This document shows, piece after piece, positions 38,207 to 49,900 of a stretch of DNA of 64,000 bases (within the stretch, counting starts at the first letter, position 1; the number at the start of each line of letters is the position of its first letter). Origin of the DNA: Lytechinus variegatus (Eukaryota; Echinodermata; Echinoidea; Temnopleuroida; Toxopneustidae); contig NC_054746.1 in NCBI RefSeq assembly GCF_018143015.1, positions 44,672,701-44,736,700 of the forward strand. Reading direction: 5' to 3'. The notes under the pieces were generated by a model. The model was not told the DNA's origin. It did no database searches and was given only the letters and a program-made list of their open reading frames with translations. The position numbers and the translations under genes are program-made.

Positions 38207-38724
38207 AACCTGGCATGGGAGATTGAGTGGGTAAAAGTATTTGGAATTTGATAAAACTTGAAAAGAAAATGTGTAATAGGGGATGACAGATAATAAAAAG
38301 AGTGAAAAGAAAATGAGAAAGATGAAATAGAAAAGGAAATAAAGAAAAAGTGAAGAAATAGAGAGGAGAATGGTTCTGAAATTAATGAGAAGGAATAAGA
38401 GATAAAGATAGCAAGGGGAAGATAGGTCTCTAATCAATAACCAGGTAATCTAATACTCTCTATTATTTCATCTCTTGATCTAATTGCCTCTTTATTTAGT
38501 TATCCCACTCTGTCTTATACTAATTGGTCTACAGTATTACTAGTTGGTCTAAGCAGGAAGACTACATGTACCACCCACACCAAGGCTAATATTAAATTCA
38601 GAGCACTGACTGACTACAGTGTAAGCAAGTTACTAAGCATTTTACTTGGCTAAGCATGTATTCTGATTACTTCTATATGTTTCACCTTGTCGAGCCAAAT
38701 TAAAACAAAAAACTTTGTAATAAC

Positions 38725-38934
38725 CATTGTGACATCCTGGATTTTCCAAAGGGGGGGGGGCACATTTTTTCATGGAAAATTTGACAAGCCCCCCCCCCTC
38801 AAAAAAAAGGTCTCCACTTTCAAGGGGGGGGGCACACTTCTGTTTTGATTTGCAGTACAAATTTCAATTGTGCCTCTCAAAGGAGGGGGGGGGGCATGGG
38901 CCGGCTTTGCCCCCCCCCTCTGGATCCGCCAGTG
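38725..38934. mobile_element. hAT-like short element with G/C tracts, CAGTGGCG family, copy 2
   Basis: The right end TGGATCCGCCAGTG and the inner ATCCTGGATTTTCCAAAGGG, AAAATTTGACAAGC and AAGGTCTCCACTTTCAA match the copy at 40989. The left end is worn and no clean target duplication was found. Confidence 0.65.
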
Positions 38935-39785
38935 ATGACATTGATAATTCTAAGTCAAATAATGGACAGGGTAATTTCAAGTACAGTGTTCACCCAAAGT
39001 ATGTCTGTAAGCAGAATGTATGACTGTATGTGTGTGAATTTGTAAACGGCATACAAGTCAGACTTTAGCCAGGAAGAGAGCTGACCTGGATTTCAACAAA
39101 ATACCTAGCCAAATAAAGTAATTGAATAAAAAGATGTTATAATAATTAAGCAGAATACTGTGTAAAATACAGAGATTCAAGAATTACATGTAAATACTGG
39201 CCGAAGTGATCTTTCTAGATGCTGGATATTCATTACCCCAGCTTTAGAATGGCTGCCTAATATGACCAAATGGATCAAGGACATGGTGCAATCAGATTAA
39301 ATTTGTTACTACATGGAGTTTCCTGTAGATAAAAAGGATCAAAGAAATTTGAGTCAGATTAAGATTAAGTGGGAAGAGACCTGGATCAAGTAGTGATTTT
39401 CCAAACTAACTCTAATATAAGCTATTATCTAACATATTTCATAAATGTACAGTACATGCATGAAACCAGCGGATTATACTACATTTTTCCAGTTCAGGAA
39501 AGAATTCTCCTTCATTACAAATTTGAAATTCGCACCATAATTTGACTCTGGATGGAAATGCCATAGGATGGACCACTGGATCAATGAATACTACACTTCT
39601 TAAAAACTTAACAACTATTATTATTCTCCAAGTTCTAAAAGAATAATAATGAAAATCTCTACATAGAATAAACATAAATAGTTCATATCCATAAATTGGC
39701 CTAATAATCATTTTACAATGGCCACATTAAATAATTTTTCCTATTTCATCAATTTAAAATGAATAAGCTACAGTCCTTTGAAATG
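38935..39785. other. No gene seen; sequence downstream of TATDN3
   Basis: AT-rich; the part near 39700 may include the TATDN3 3' UTR. No polyadenylation signal is obvious. Confidence 0.4.
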
Positions 39786-42700
39786 TCATCTTGTTTTTAG
39801 AAACTTCTGAATTTTAGGGAAAAGTCTCAGGGCATTTTCTCTGGTGATTTGCCGAACTGTCTCCACTGACACACCTTTGACCTCTGCGATGTAGTCACAT
39901 GATATATGAATGTTACTGGGTTCATTCCGTTTCTGAGTGAAAAAAGAACAAAAATTGATATTCATGATCGCTTCCTGTACACTACCTCATAAAAAAATAT
40001 TCACAAAAGAAATGGGCTTCATAGAAATGGTGTGGATAAGTGGATAGAATATGAATAATGAAGTCCCAAGGTTCAAACCCCATCAGAGCAAAACAACTGA
40101 TATTTTAGACAGTGGAATGACTCTGGCAGTCTTACCAATATTGTGCAATCAAATATAGCACAATGCTGACTTTGATAACAATTTAGATGAGTCATTTTTT
40201 CCACAAAGAAATGAAAGAACCTCTAAACATCCATTTGGCAATAAAATCATAAGTTTGTTGACCTCAAATGACCTTTGACCTTTTCTCAGTAATCTGAAAT
40301 TACATTCGTCTATTTGCTAATACATGATAACCATTAAACAAAAGTTTTATGGAATAGGGACTAACATTTGCAAAATTATCTTTAATATTTAAAATCATAA
40401 TTCTGGCTATGATTTCAATGTTGATACCCCAACATGATCAAAGTTTATTGACACTAAGGCCTTTGACTTTTATGACCTGAAACTCATGCAAGTTGATCAG
40501 TGATACTTTAGAACCCATATGTCCAAGTTCATGAAATAGGTCCATATGATTATATTTCAAAACTTGACCTCGATTAAGTTTTCAATGTTGACCATGCCAC
40601 AGCTACTGTTGGAAAAGAGGCATCCAGACAGTAAAGAAACATATTATCTGAGTTTTGCTTTGGTCAAGCTCCTGGCCCGCTGAAAAACTGTAAAATATTT
40701 TTCAGAGGACTTTAAATTTTGAATTTTAATGTAATACTTGATAAGAACTTTGAAAAGAGACTTACTTGTTTTTCTGCAGACAATGCTGGGGAATCAGTCT
40801 CCAATAGAATCCTCTCAAGAGGGAGCTGTTTAACTAGCTTTTGCTTCTTGTCCATGTGTGTGTGAGAGAGTGAGAGAAATGGGGGCGGGGGGTAAGGAAA
40901 GATCGTGAGAGAGCAAGAGGGGGAGAGAGGGAGATATAATTGGAAAGAGAGAGAGAGGAAGCAAAGAGTAAAACTAAATATTTCAACCCAGAGGCAGATT
41001 TAGGATTTTCCAAAAGGCGGGGGGGAGCACATTTTTTCGAGGAAAAATTTGAAAAGCAAAAAAAGGTCTTCACTTTCAAAACGGGGGAGAACACTTTGGC
41101 GGTATTTTTAGATTACAAATTTTAATTCTGCCTCTCAAAGGGGGGGATCACAGGCTGACTTTGCCCCCCGGATCCGTCAGTGTTTCAACTGTTTCTGAAG
41201 TTAAAACTTGTACCAAAATAGTAAGACCAAACAACAATAATAGACAAATAAAAACCTAGAGGTATAATTATGGTCTATTAGGTCATATCAGTCATTCCTG
41301 TGATCATATGCTTCATTATTGAACTCTTTTTTTATATCAAACCATGGACCCTACTATCTAAAATCATATAAAAACAACAACTCTCTAGGTTGAAAAATTT
41401 AGAATATAAGTTTGTATCAATAAAGATATTTATGTACTGGTTTTAGATTTTGGCACAGTAGATTAATCAATTACATTCCAGCCAAAGTAGCTCTGATATT
41501 CTTTAATGATTTTCATATTGGAATGTCATACCTTTTTTAAAGCATTACCTGTTTAGTATTAATGTCAATAATCATTCTGTAATGAAGCAAAGACAGCATA
41601 AAAGCAAAATTCACTTACTTGTCCACTCCTAACTATAGAGGGCGGTATGGAGAAGTAATAGCCATATTGTATACCCAGCATAGCTACAGACGGCTTACCA
41701 TCAAACGCGTGAAGCAATACATTCTCAGCACCTGCCATCAAGAAACAGAAATCTGAATAATATTTCCATAAATATAAAACAATCTGTATGACTAATATTA
41801 ATTCTCTATAAATGAAACAAACATTCAAACATATTTCTTATCACTACTTTTGGTGTAGTAGGTATCATTTTCCTCAAAAAAATAAAAAAATTCTTTCTTT
41901 ATTTAATTAAAGAAATGGACATGTCAACAAGAAGCCAAATATTTTTTTTATTAATAACAGATCTTTGATGTAAAATATGTGCCTCCAAACTGCCAGATCT
42001 GAAATTTATTTTTCACATTTAACTTCTACAATTTTCATACTCTTAAATTAATGATCTAATCAGGTCATCAATTATACATGCATACACAAAATGAGTTTAA
42101 ACCTGCTTTTTTTATTATCTAGTATACAATTGAGACAACTAACATTTTACGTTTTTATGATGGACATTCATGACTTTGAAACCTCAAATTTAATTAGATC
42201 AATTAACCTTATCATAAATATGTGTTTGAATTCAAGATTTCCAATACTGCTGAAGATGATATTCAGAACTCAGGAGAAACTACAAATAATGTGTGGAATC
42301 TTGCCACTTCAAATACCCCTTGCAAGTTTCAGTAAAGCATTTGTTGACATTTTGCGAACAACCTCACAATAAGACCCCAACTTCTGAAATCCTCTCAGGA
42401 TATGGTTAAAATAAATAATGTCCCTTTGGGTAAATAAGAATAACTTACAGAATTCCAAATCATTTCATCTTTTGTGTAAAAAGGATGCTAATACTAATTG
42501 AGAAGAAAATACCTTGTTCATGAAGCAAAGCAATAGTTGGTCTGCCTGCAGATCTAGAATGAACATTTCTGTCAACAAAAAATACAAGAGTACTATGAGA
42601 TAAAAGAAATATTTATATTTTTAATAATTTCCTACCATTCCCTATCACTCTCACAATATGTGCACTTCGTTCCATCTTAAATCCAGATAATGCAACGCTT

Positions 42701-45700
42701 GCGGAGTTCTATTGAATAAAGTTGTTTTTACCATCGACTACCAGAGCCTTTATATGTTCATGACAGTATTACTATTAGTATTACTATTAGCTAATATTCA
42801 AGCTTACACATATTTTCATGAATGCTACTTACAGTTTTTATATTCAAAATTTTGGTACATGTCCTAACATAAATCACAGTGATTAATAGTACAATCATTT
42901 ATACATAATCAAAATCGTTCTACGATCAAGCTTTGCTACGAGGTCGTACTATTACATTCATGAGTTATTAAAGGCAATATGTAGAAGTGGAAATGTTAGC
43001 AATGTTGTATAAGTTCACAAAATTAGCAAAATAAAATCACTGCAAAAAAAAGAAGCTTATAAAGGAAAAAAAGATTCAATTAATTTTCCACTCATTTTTG
43101 TCAAAGTCAAAACTATGTATAGTTTATTTAAAGTTTTTCACTTACAGGGGTAGATTTAGTCTCTTAGCAAGTTGAATCTGTTTTGTTAGAACCAGTCTCT
43201 GAATGTCTTTGTCTTCGGAACATTTTGCAATCCTTGGAGTGAAATCCAATCCTACCTATGAATCAATAAAATACATGGTAAATTAAAATTTCTTAAAACT
43301 GTAAAATGATATTACAGGGTCTCTACAGGGATATGACCTCATTAAAAGAATTACTGGCAGTATAATATTTGAGGAATTAAAAATTACTGTGGATGGAAAA
43401 GAAGCATCTTTAGAGAGAAAAAAATTTAATGGGACCTGTGCATTTTTTCATTAAAAAAACACAAATAAAATAATAGGATTAGTTGAAATCTGTGCCAATA
43501 GTATATATCACATTTAGATTTAATACACATGCCTTGTGGCTGGGTTGAGGTTATGAAAACTACCCCTGAGGAGAATCATTCAATCAATTGGATGTAGTCC
43601 TGCACTGATGATTGATCCATTGCTGAGCAAAATCTGCTACGTTTTCTTCAGTCTCTCTCAGTCAATGAAACAATCCACTCTTTGTATGTTATACTCCCAT
43701 TTTGTCAGTTTTTACTTCACTTCGTTAACTACTCAAGTCATGATAATATAAGGGAACTACATCATTTCACATGAAGCAAAAAGCAGAGAAAAATCATTAT
43801 AGGAAGATCCTGCATACAGACGGTCAGATTTACACTTGATCTAGACGTTTACTGATGAAAATGATCTTCCTAAAAGATCTTATATTCTCATCACTAACTC
43901 ACCTCCCCAACTGCTACCAGCTGATCAGCATATTTCTCAATATCAAGCAATGCCTCCTCAATGTCATTCTCCTTTACACTTCTTTGTGTATCGGGACTTA
44001 AGCCCTGTATGTCAAGTAAAGTTTACATAGCAGAATCAAAAGTTTTGATGAAAGTGTTTCAAATGCAAAGTAGAAAATATAATGTCAATACAAAAGTAGA
44101 TGAAACTGCAAATACAGAATCAGTGAAATCTATAAGCAACTTCAAATATCTTTAAGCTTTTTTTTTTCAAAAGTTCATCCTGAAACTTTTCTCACTGAAA
44201 AATCAAATGAATCATATTAACCAAGTCCAGGGTTATTGCAATCCTCTATTAACTAAGGAAAAAAGAGAAAGAAAGAGTATTAAAACAGTAATATCTGGGT
44301 CATGTAAATCTACATGTATATTAGCCCTGTTGATTGGTTGAAAAGAAAATTAGGCCTCAAAATGATGTCACATTTAGGCAATTTCCTCCCCCCTCAAATT
44401 TTCCTTGTGCCACCCTAATTCAGAGACATTACGTCAAATCCAATGTTATTTTGTTTACAATTTTTAATGAAGAAAATCTGCCCAAAAATAAGGAAACTTA
44501 TAAGAGAAAAATAAAAGTGACTGCATGCGCTGGCAAGCGAGTTTGCTAGAATCGGCACACTGCTTATGTAATTGCGGTTTAGTTTTTTTCTGACCCATCG
44601 AGGTCAAGAAACGCATGTTTAGATACTTATATAACTGGCCTGGGGTGATTTATGTTTTTCATGGTTTGAAACTGGGGTTGGACTTCTCCAACAATGGTTT
44701 TGCCTCATGCTGAGCTCATGTATGTCTGGATGTATTCCAATAACATAATAAAAAATAAATAAACTAATACAATGTATCAAATAACCATTGATATCACTAT
44801 ATGATGTGTCATTAAAAGCAAACTACATAATTGGACAGCAATAAAAGTAATGATAATGGAATATATTCAGACAAATTATTGCAAAGGGTTGGGCAGAATC
44901 GGTAGAGCATACCTGCACAGGATGGACACCTAAGCATGGAAGCACAAAACAAGGAAAGCTTCTTGATAACTCTAAGATCCTCTCAAACTCTCCATGATGT
45001 TCTGCCACTACTAATGCAGCCTCTACTCCATTCTAAAATGATGAAATAAAACAAACAAGAGCTGTGCTTTCATATTCATGTTGACAATAATACTTTTACC
45101 TACGTAAAGTACCAAGTTTAGCTAAAAAAAAAGAAAATGAAACTTTGATCTCATTTGTAAATTCAGTGCCGTACTCAAACCAACCGTGTACTTGTTCTGA
45201 TCAGGCCATTTATAGAGATAAAGATACCATTCTTAAATTTTACAAACCATTTGTGGGACTATGGACATAGTAGTAGGTCCATGGTGAGACCTATTTTTGA
45301 GTATGGAAATGCCATTTGGCACCCAAGGTATGTATGTGATCAGAAAGCCATTGAAAAAGTTCAGCGACGCGCTACCAAGTTGGTGCCATCTAAGATTTAA
45401 ATTTAAGTTTGAATAGTTCGAAAATTTTAAAGATTTTTTTTATGGGAAAAATTCAATAGTCATTGTTGAATTCGTACTTTACTTACATTTGTGGCTCTGG
45501 AAATCACCTCAGCAAGATCCTACAAATGCAAAGAAACAAAAAAAGGATATGGGAAACATGCAAAATATAGAATCAGTATATGGAAATTATATCAAATATA
45601 ATGTACTCTCTCTCTCGAAGTGAGACAGAGATCATCTTATTGAAAGCGTGGGTAAATTGTGGTCTGGAGAACTGGAGATGCAAGCAGGTTAGTCAGCTGG

Positions 45701-46664
45701 CAGCCGTCTGCTTCGAGGAGTTTTTAAACATTTTTTTTCTCCTTGTACACAGATGGCTTGCAATCGTGCAGCCGCCATTAGGGGGTTAAAAATGCAAAAT
45801 CCCCAACGGCGATGGGGCTTATCAATTTTTTTTTATTTCATAAAAATATATGAAAAGAACTGGACCAAAATAAAGATTATTGATATTATTCCGTTTTGGC
45901 CTGAAATGCACCAAAACAGAAAAAATCAACTTAAAAGGAAAAAAAAACAATGACTTACTTCGGCCGTTGCGCAACTTCACTTCCCTGGTTTAGCCGAACT
46001 TAATAAACATATGGCAATTGAGTTCCTGTACAGATCGAGTTAGAACTTCACTTCAGTCTCTGTATAACTATAAATTGATGAGTGGATCCAACGAAGTTCG
46101 GCGGAATTAACAACCAATTAATATTAATTAATTTTGAATCCTATATGCATGGATTACAATTTACAAACCTTATCTCAGATTCAAAATAATTATGCTTTAA
46201 TTAATATGGATTTTCTATGGAAATCCATACACGTGTAGATCTATGTTTAAATGCATATACCATATCTCTACTTGGGCCTTGGATCAGTGATGACAATTAT
46301 ACAGAGTCCTCTTGGCTAGACTTAAGCTCTGCCATCCCGATAAAAAAAACGCCTATTTACTTTGAGTTTGATTCTGAACTTCAGTCATGTCAGTCATCCA
46401 GAAAAAGCAGACAAACAATATTTTTATGTTCCACACAATGCACAACAAACATGACAAAGAGTCTTTAATTAAGTTTGACTTTGAGTTTGAAAGACAAAGT
46501 TAGATTTTAATTTTACATGAGTTTTCACATTTTCAAAAATCTAACCTCATAGGTAGTGGACTGACAAAAATTTATATCATATAAGGCTGTCTATTTACCT
46601 CTTTGAAATCATTTGCAGCTAAATGACAATGGCAGTCAATAAATGTTCCACGACCAGCATCCAT
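39786..46664 (-). CDS. TATDN3: TATDN3, putative TatD-family metal-dependent hydrolase (9 coding exons, 275 aa)
   Basis: Minus-strand exons: 46599-46664, 45487-45519, 44913-45032, 43903-44004, 43146-43255, 42513-42568, 41619-41731, 40766-40846, 39786-39932. All junctions are GT-AG and the phases agree, giving 828 nt including stop. Seen: the TatD metal-site motifs DCHCHL (His12, His14), GEVGLDF (Glu107), NVHSR (His147), LLHAFDG (His170) and LETDSPA (Asp218), all in canonical order. Known: TatD proteins are TIM-barrel metallohydrolases with DNase activity in several members; TATDN3 is the animal paralogue, about 274 aa in human, matching this length. Segments such as [12 protein letters not shown] and [11 protein letters not shown] are near-identical to human TATDN3 as I remember it. 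The start is the first in-frame ATG, directly before the HxH motif. The gene is divergent to NSL1 (256 bp between ATGs) and its 3' end faces the SPATA45-like gene. Introns hold a LINE fragment, a SINE remnant and a small hAT-like element. Confidence 0.96.
40026..40090 (+). mobile_element. Worn tRNA-headed SINE in TATDN3 intron 8
   Basis: TGTGGATAAGTGGATAGA (A box-like) and AAGGTTCAAACCCCATC (B box-like) are spaced as in a tRNA head. The body could not be delimited. Confidence 0.45.
40260..40560. repeat. TGACCTTTGACCT dispersed repeat in TATDN3 intron 8
   Basis: Shares with 16430-16560 the ordered blocks AAGTTTATTGAC, GACCTGAAACTCA, ATATGTCCAAGTTCATGAA and TAGGTCCATA. TGACCTTTGACCT is perfect at 40269-40281. 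Confidence 0.65.
40989..41182. mobile_element. hAT-like short element, CAGTGGCG family, copy 3, in TATDN3 intron 7
   Basis: Left CAGAGGCAGATTTAGG, right GGATCCGTCAGTG, with TTTCAACC and TTTCAACT outside (7 of 8 match). It sits about 140 bp upstream (in gene sense) of exon 8, next to a 100-bp GA-rich tract (40860-40970). Confidence 0.75.
45165..45400 (+). mobile_element. LINE reverse transcriptase fragment in TATDN3 intron 2
   Basis: From 45284 the plus strand reads [17 protein letters not shown] then [15 protein letters not shown], a standard C-terminal reverse transcriptase block. It is opposite to TATDN3 and truncated at both ends. Confidence 0.75.
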
Positions 46665-46920
46665 CGTTCATCATCTACCGGGGATTCACCGTTTTTTTAC
46701 AAGAGCCTCTATCAATATTAGAAAATTATAGCTTTCATATTTTGTTATATTATGTAGAATTTAGGATTTTTGAATTATTTCAAATATCTAAAAATTAAAA
46801 AAAATAATTTGAAAAAATGAATTATGAATTATTTTAAATTCAAACTTCAAAATTTATTACTATATGTTAAATATAAGTACCCGTATGTATATGATGCGGT
46901 GTGGCGCGCAAAGATTGAAA
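46665..46920. promoter_or_regulatory. Divergent TATDN3/NSL1 promoter region
   Basis: This is the 256-bp gap between the two start codons. It is very AT-rich in its middle, with no TATA box that is clearly placed. A GGCGCGCAAA word at 46903-46912 (reverse TTTGCGCGCC) matches the E2F consensus TTTSSCGC and sits 8 bp before the NSL1 start. E2F control would suit a mitotic gene; this is inference. Confidence 0.6.
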
Positions 46921-49900
46921 ATGGATTCTGAAGATGCTGCCAAGGCTTCGCGGAAGATAAGCTGCTGCAGTAAACAGGCAGTTTCAACAGCAATCACAAC
47001 ACTTTTGTCGTCAGTTAACCAGCACATAGACAAAACAAAGTACAATGAGGAATTTAGGGAAGGATTAAAGCAAAGATTTAAGGAGGTACGTATGCATGTA
47101 TCCCTCTTTGCGAGCAGAATGCAGAGGACACTTTCCTTCCGGGCCGTTACTCGTTAGTCGGATCAAGACACGTCCGACGTCGGAGTTCCGCCGGCGAAGC
47201 GGGATAGATCTCCGATGGGTGCATCACAAGCCGCCGTGCCCACGAAAGGCCCGGCGCACGCAACACTTCGCGCGAATTTAAGAATACTTTTTAACAACGT
47301 TAGCTTTAATAAAATCAATTCCTTCTACAAAACTTACCAAAGCCTGTGAAGTCAATTTCATGTATGGTATATATATAGGTGGTCCTAAGCTGCGTGGGTC
47401 CTACTTACATGTAAGCTACGCACCACTCATTGCGCATACAGTTTTTATGGCAAATGCACACTCTGCAGTAGAAGCGCATGGCCAATAAATATTGGAGACT
47501 GTCTCCAATGTGGGAGATTATCTCCAATATCAGAGACTTTTGTAAAGAATTTGGGTATCCAATTTCAGAGACAGTCTCCAGTTTCGGAGTCTAATCTTTG
47601 TTTACATTTGCGGCAAAAGGATTACCTTGGCGGCAAATAAAAATGTGATAAGCAGATTCCTCATGAAAATTTACACCTTTTCACCATCTACTTTTGTTTT
47701 GATAAGGATTTTTGTTGTCATCCACACACAAAACAAATGGGCTTCTGGCGCTGGCCTCAGCGAGACAAAATTTTGGGTGGAAAAAATTGTGTTTTTGTTG
47801 GTGTTGTTTCTTTTGTCCTTTTGCAAAGCAAAAAAAAAAAAAAGCCGCCAAGGTAATCCTTTTGACCGTGCGCCTCTACTGCTCTGTGTGGAACTTAACT
47901 GTGACTGCAGAGTGACGAATGATTCCTATTCAATTTTTTCTACAGAGGCTGCAGTAAATCTCTAAATGCAGAGAAACCAACAATTGTTTGGAATTTGGAG
48001 TTATATTCGCTTAAATTTTATTTTATCCTATAGGGATAATATGAATATATTTTAGAAATTGAGGCACAGGAAATATAGCATGGCAAGTCGAGTGCGTAGC
48101 TTTAGGACCCCTTCTACATCAGGTGGCGAAATCAAGAGGTGTTCGGAAAACACGGCAGGATTTTCGTATACTATTAGTGAGTTTTTGCGATATTTTCTTC
48201 TTGGTTAATGATCTTTAGAATGTTTGCCACAAATTAGTGAAAGATATTAGAATTGGGATAGTTTTTATTGTTTGAAAACAAAGTGCGTAGCTTTAGGTCC
48301 CCCCATCATACCGGTAAGGCGGTAATTGAATATCCCTAAAAATAAAATAGCTTCATTTATTTAAATTTTTATTATTTTAGAAATGCCACGCCCGCGACAT
48401 GGTTCTTTTTTCAGAAAAAGTACGCTAGATATTTAAAAATTTATTCATGATGATGGTGGTCCCAAGTCTGCGCACCTAACGATTTGAAATAAGATTTAAT
48501 GTGAATTTATTTTTATTTCATAAAATCTTTCATTTGAATAATGTTCCTTACATGTACAAGCTACATCATACTTAACTATGATTCATACTAGACATTAGTG
48601 TGCCAAATATCTCATAAAAATTTGAAAGAAATATATGATTTTCTTGAAAAAACCTTGGGCAGTCATTTTCAGGTACGATCAAGGTACGATAATAAAGTAA
48701 TACGCCAGTGGCGGACTGTACACCAGACTGGAACAAGAGGGGAAAAAATGGAAGAACTCTACCCCATCATATGTCTGCGCAGTGCGCACCCATTCACTTT
48801 GCACACGATTCTGTTATTTTGATGAGAAAGGCTGCATTTTGAGGCCATCACATGAAATGCCCTAAATTCATTATTTTTCCACCATTTTGAGTTGGATTTT
48901 TTAATAAATATATGTTTATGTGTTGCATGTGTAAAGTTTGTTGTGTATCTTCTTTTATGAGAATTGCGCAGATACGTATGTGCAAAGACAAGGGGGACTG
49001 CGCAGACTCGAAGTTGGGGGAACTTTTCCCATAACACTTAAAACAGATAGGCAAATTAGAGCCTATTCTCAGGCGATGGTTCGTATAGGCTCCACTTCAG
49101 TACAGCTACCCTCCGTTCCACCTAGGCTATGATCCTATCCGAACCCTTGGGGGACAAATACTTGCTCTCAAAACCAGTCACAAAATGTGGCACTTTATAT
49201 TTAGATATAAGGTCAAGACCACCCCAGCAAAATGTTGATTTGTATAGAGAAAAATCAAATATGTACAACTCATTGACCTTCGAATGAGTCAGTCGATGAT
49301 GTCCACTCACTATTTCTTTTGTTTTTTATTGTTTGACTTATACAATATTTCATTTTTTACAGATTTGACCAGAGGGACCGACTTGACTGAATCATATAGT
49401 ATTAAACAATTCTAATTCCAGATGTTCATGGACGAATCAATCATTGCTTCACTTGACAATGAGGAGAAAATGAGAATATTTCATATTTCATGTAATAAAA
49501 TACAAAAGAAATAGTGAGTGGATGACGTCGTCAGTCTCGTCATTTGCATACCGACCAGGATGTGTGTATAAGTGTTTTGTGAAATTAAGCAGAACTTTAA
49601 AATATCGTAACTTTCTTATTTTACATGTACATCCGATTTTGATGAAGTTTTCAGTGTTTTGCTTGTTGGATTTTTCTCTTTTTATTCAAATTAACTTTTT
49701 GTTGGGGTGGACTTGTCCTTTTAGGTAACAAAGGCAACATAAGACCAAAACATACATTCAGCTTACTCTACAGTGACTAAACTTTCTATCGAACACAGAC
49801 TCACTCCTTGCCCTTTCTTGTAAACGTCTCAAAATCAGTGTTTTGAAGCTGGTTTGCAATACCCACACATATTAATTCAGCGCCAAATCCAAAATGCAAA

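Noticed and set aside
46217-46468. 83-codon plus-strand frame in TATDN3 intron 1
   Set aside because: No family motif, no splice signals and no good start context.
46864-46920. Upstream in-frame ATG of NSL1 as the true start
   Set aside because: It would add 19 residues not expected in the family and overlap the E2F-like site; the ATG at 46921 has a better context. Not fully excluded.
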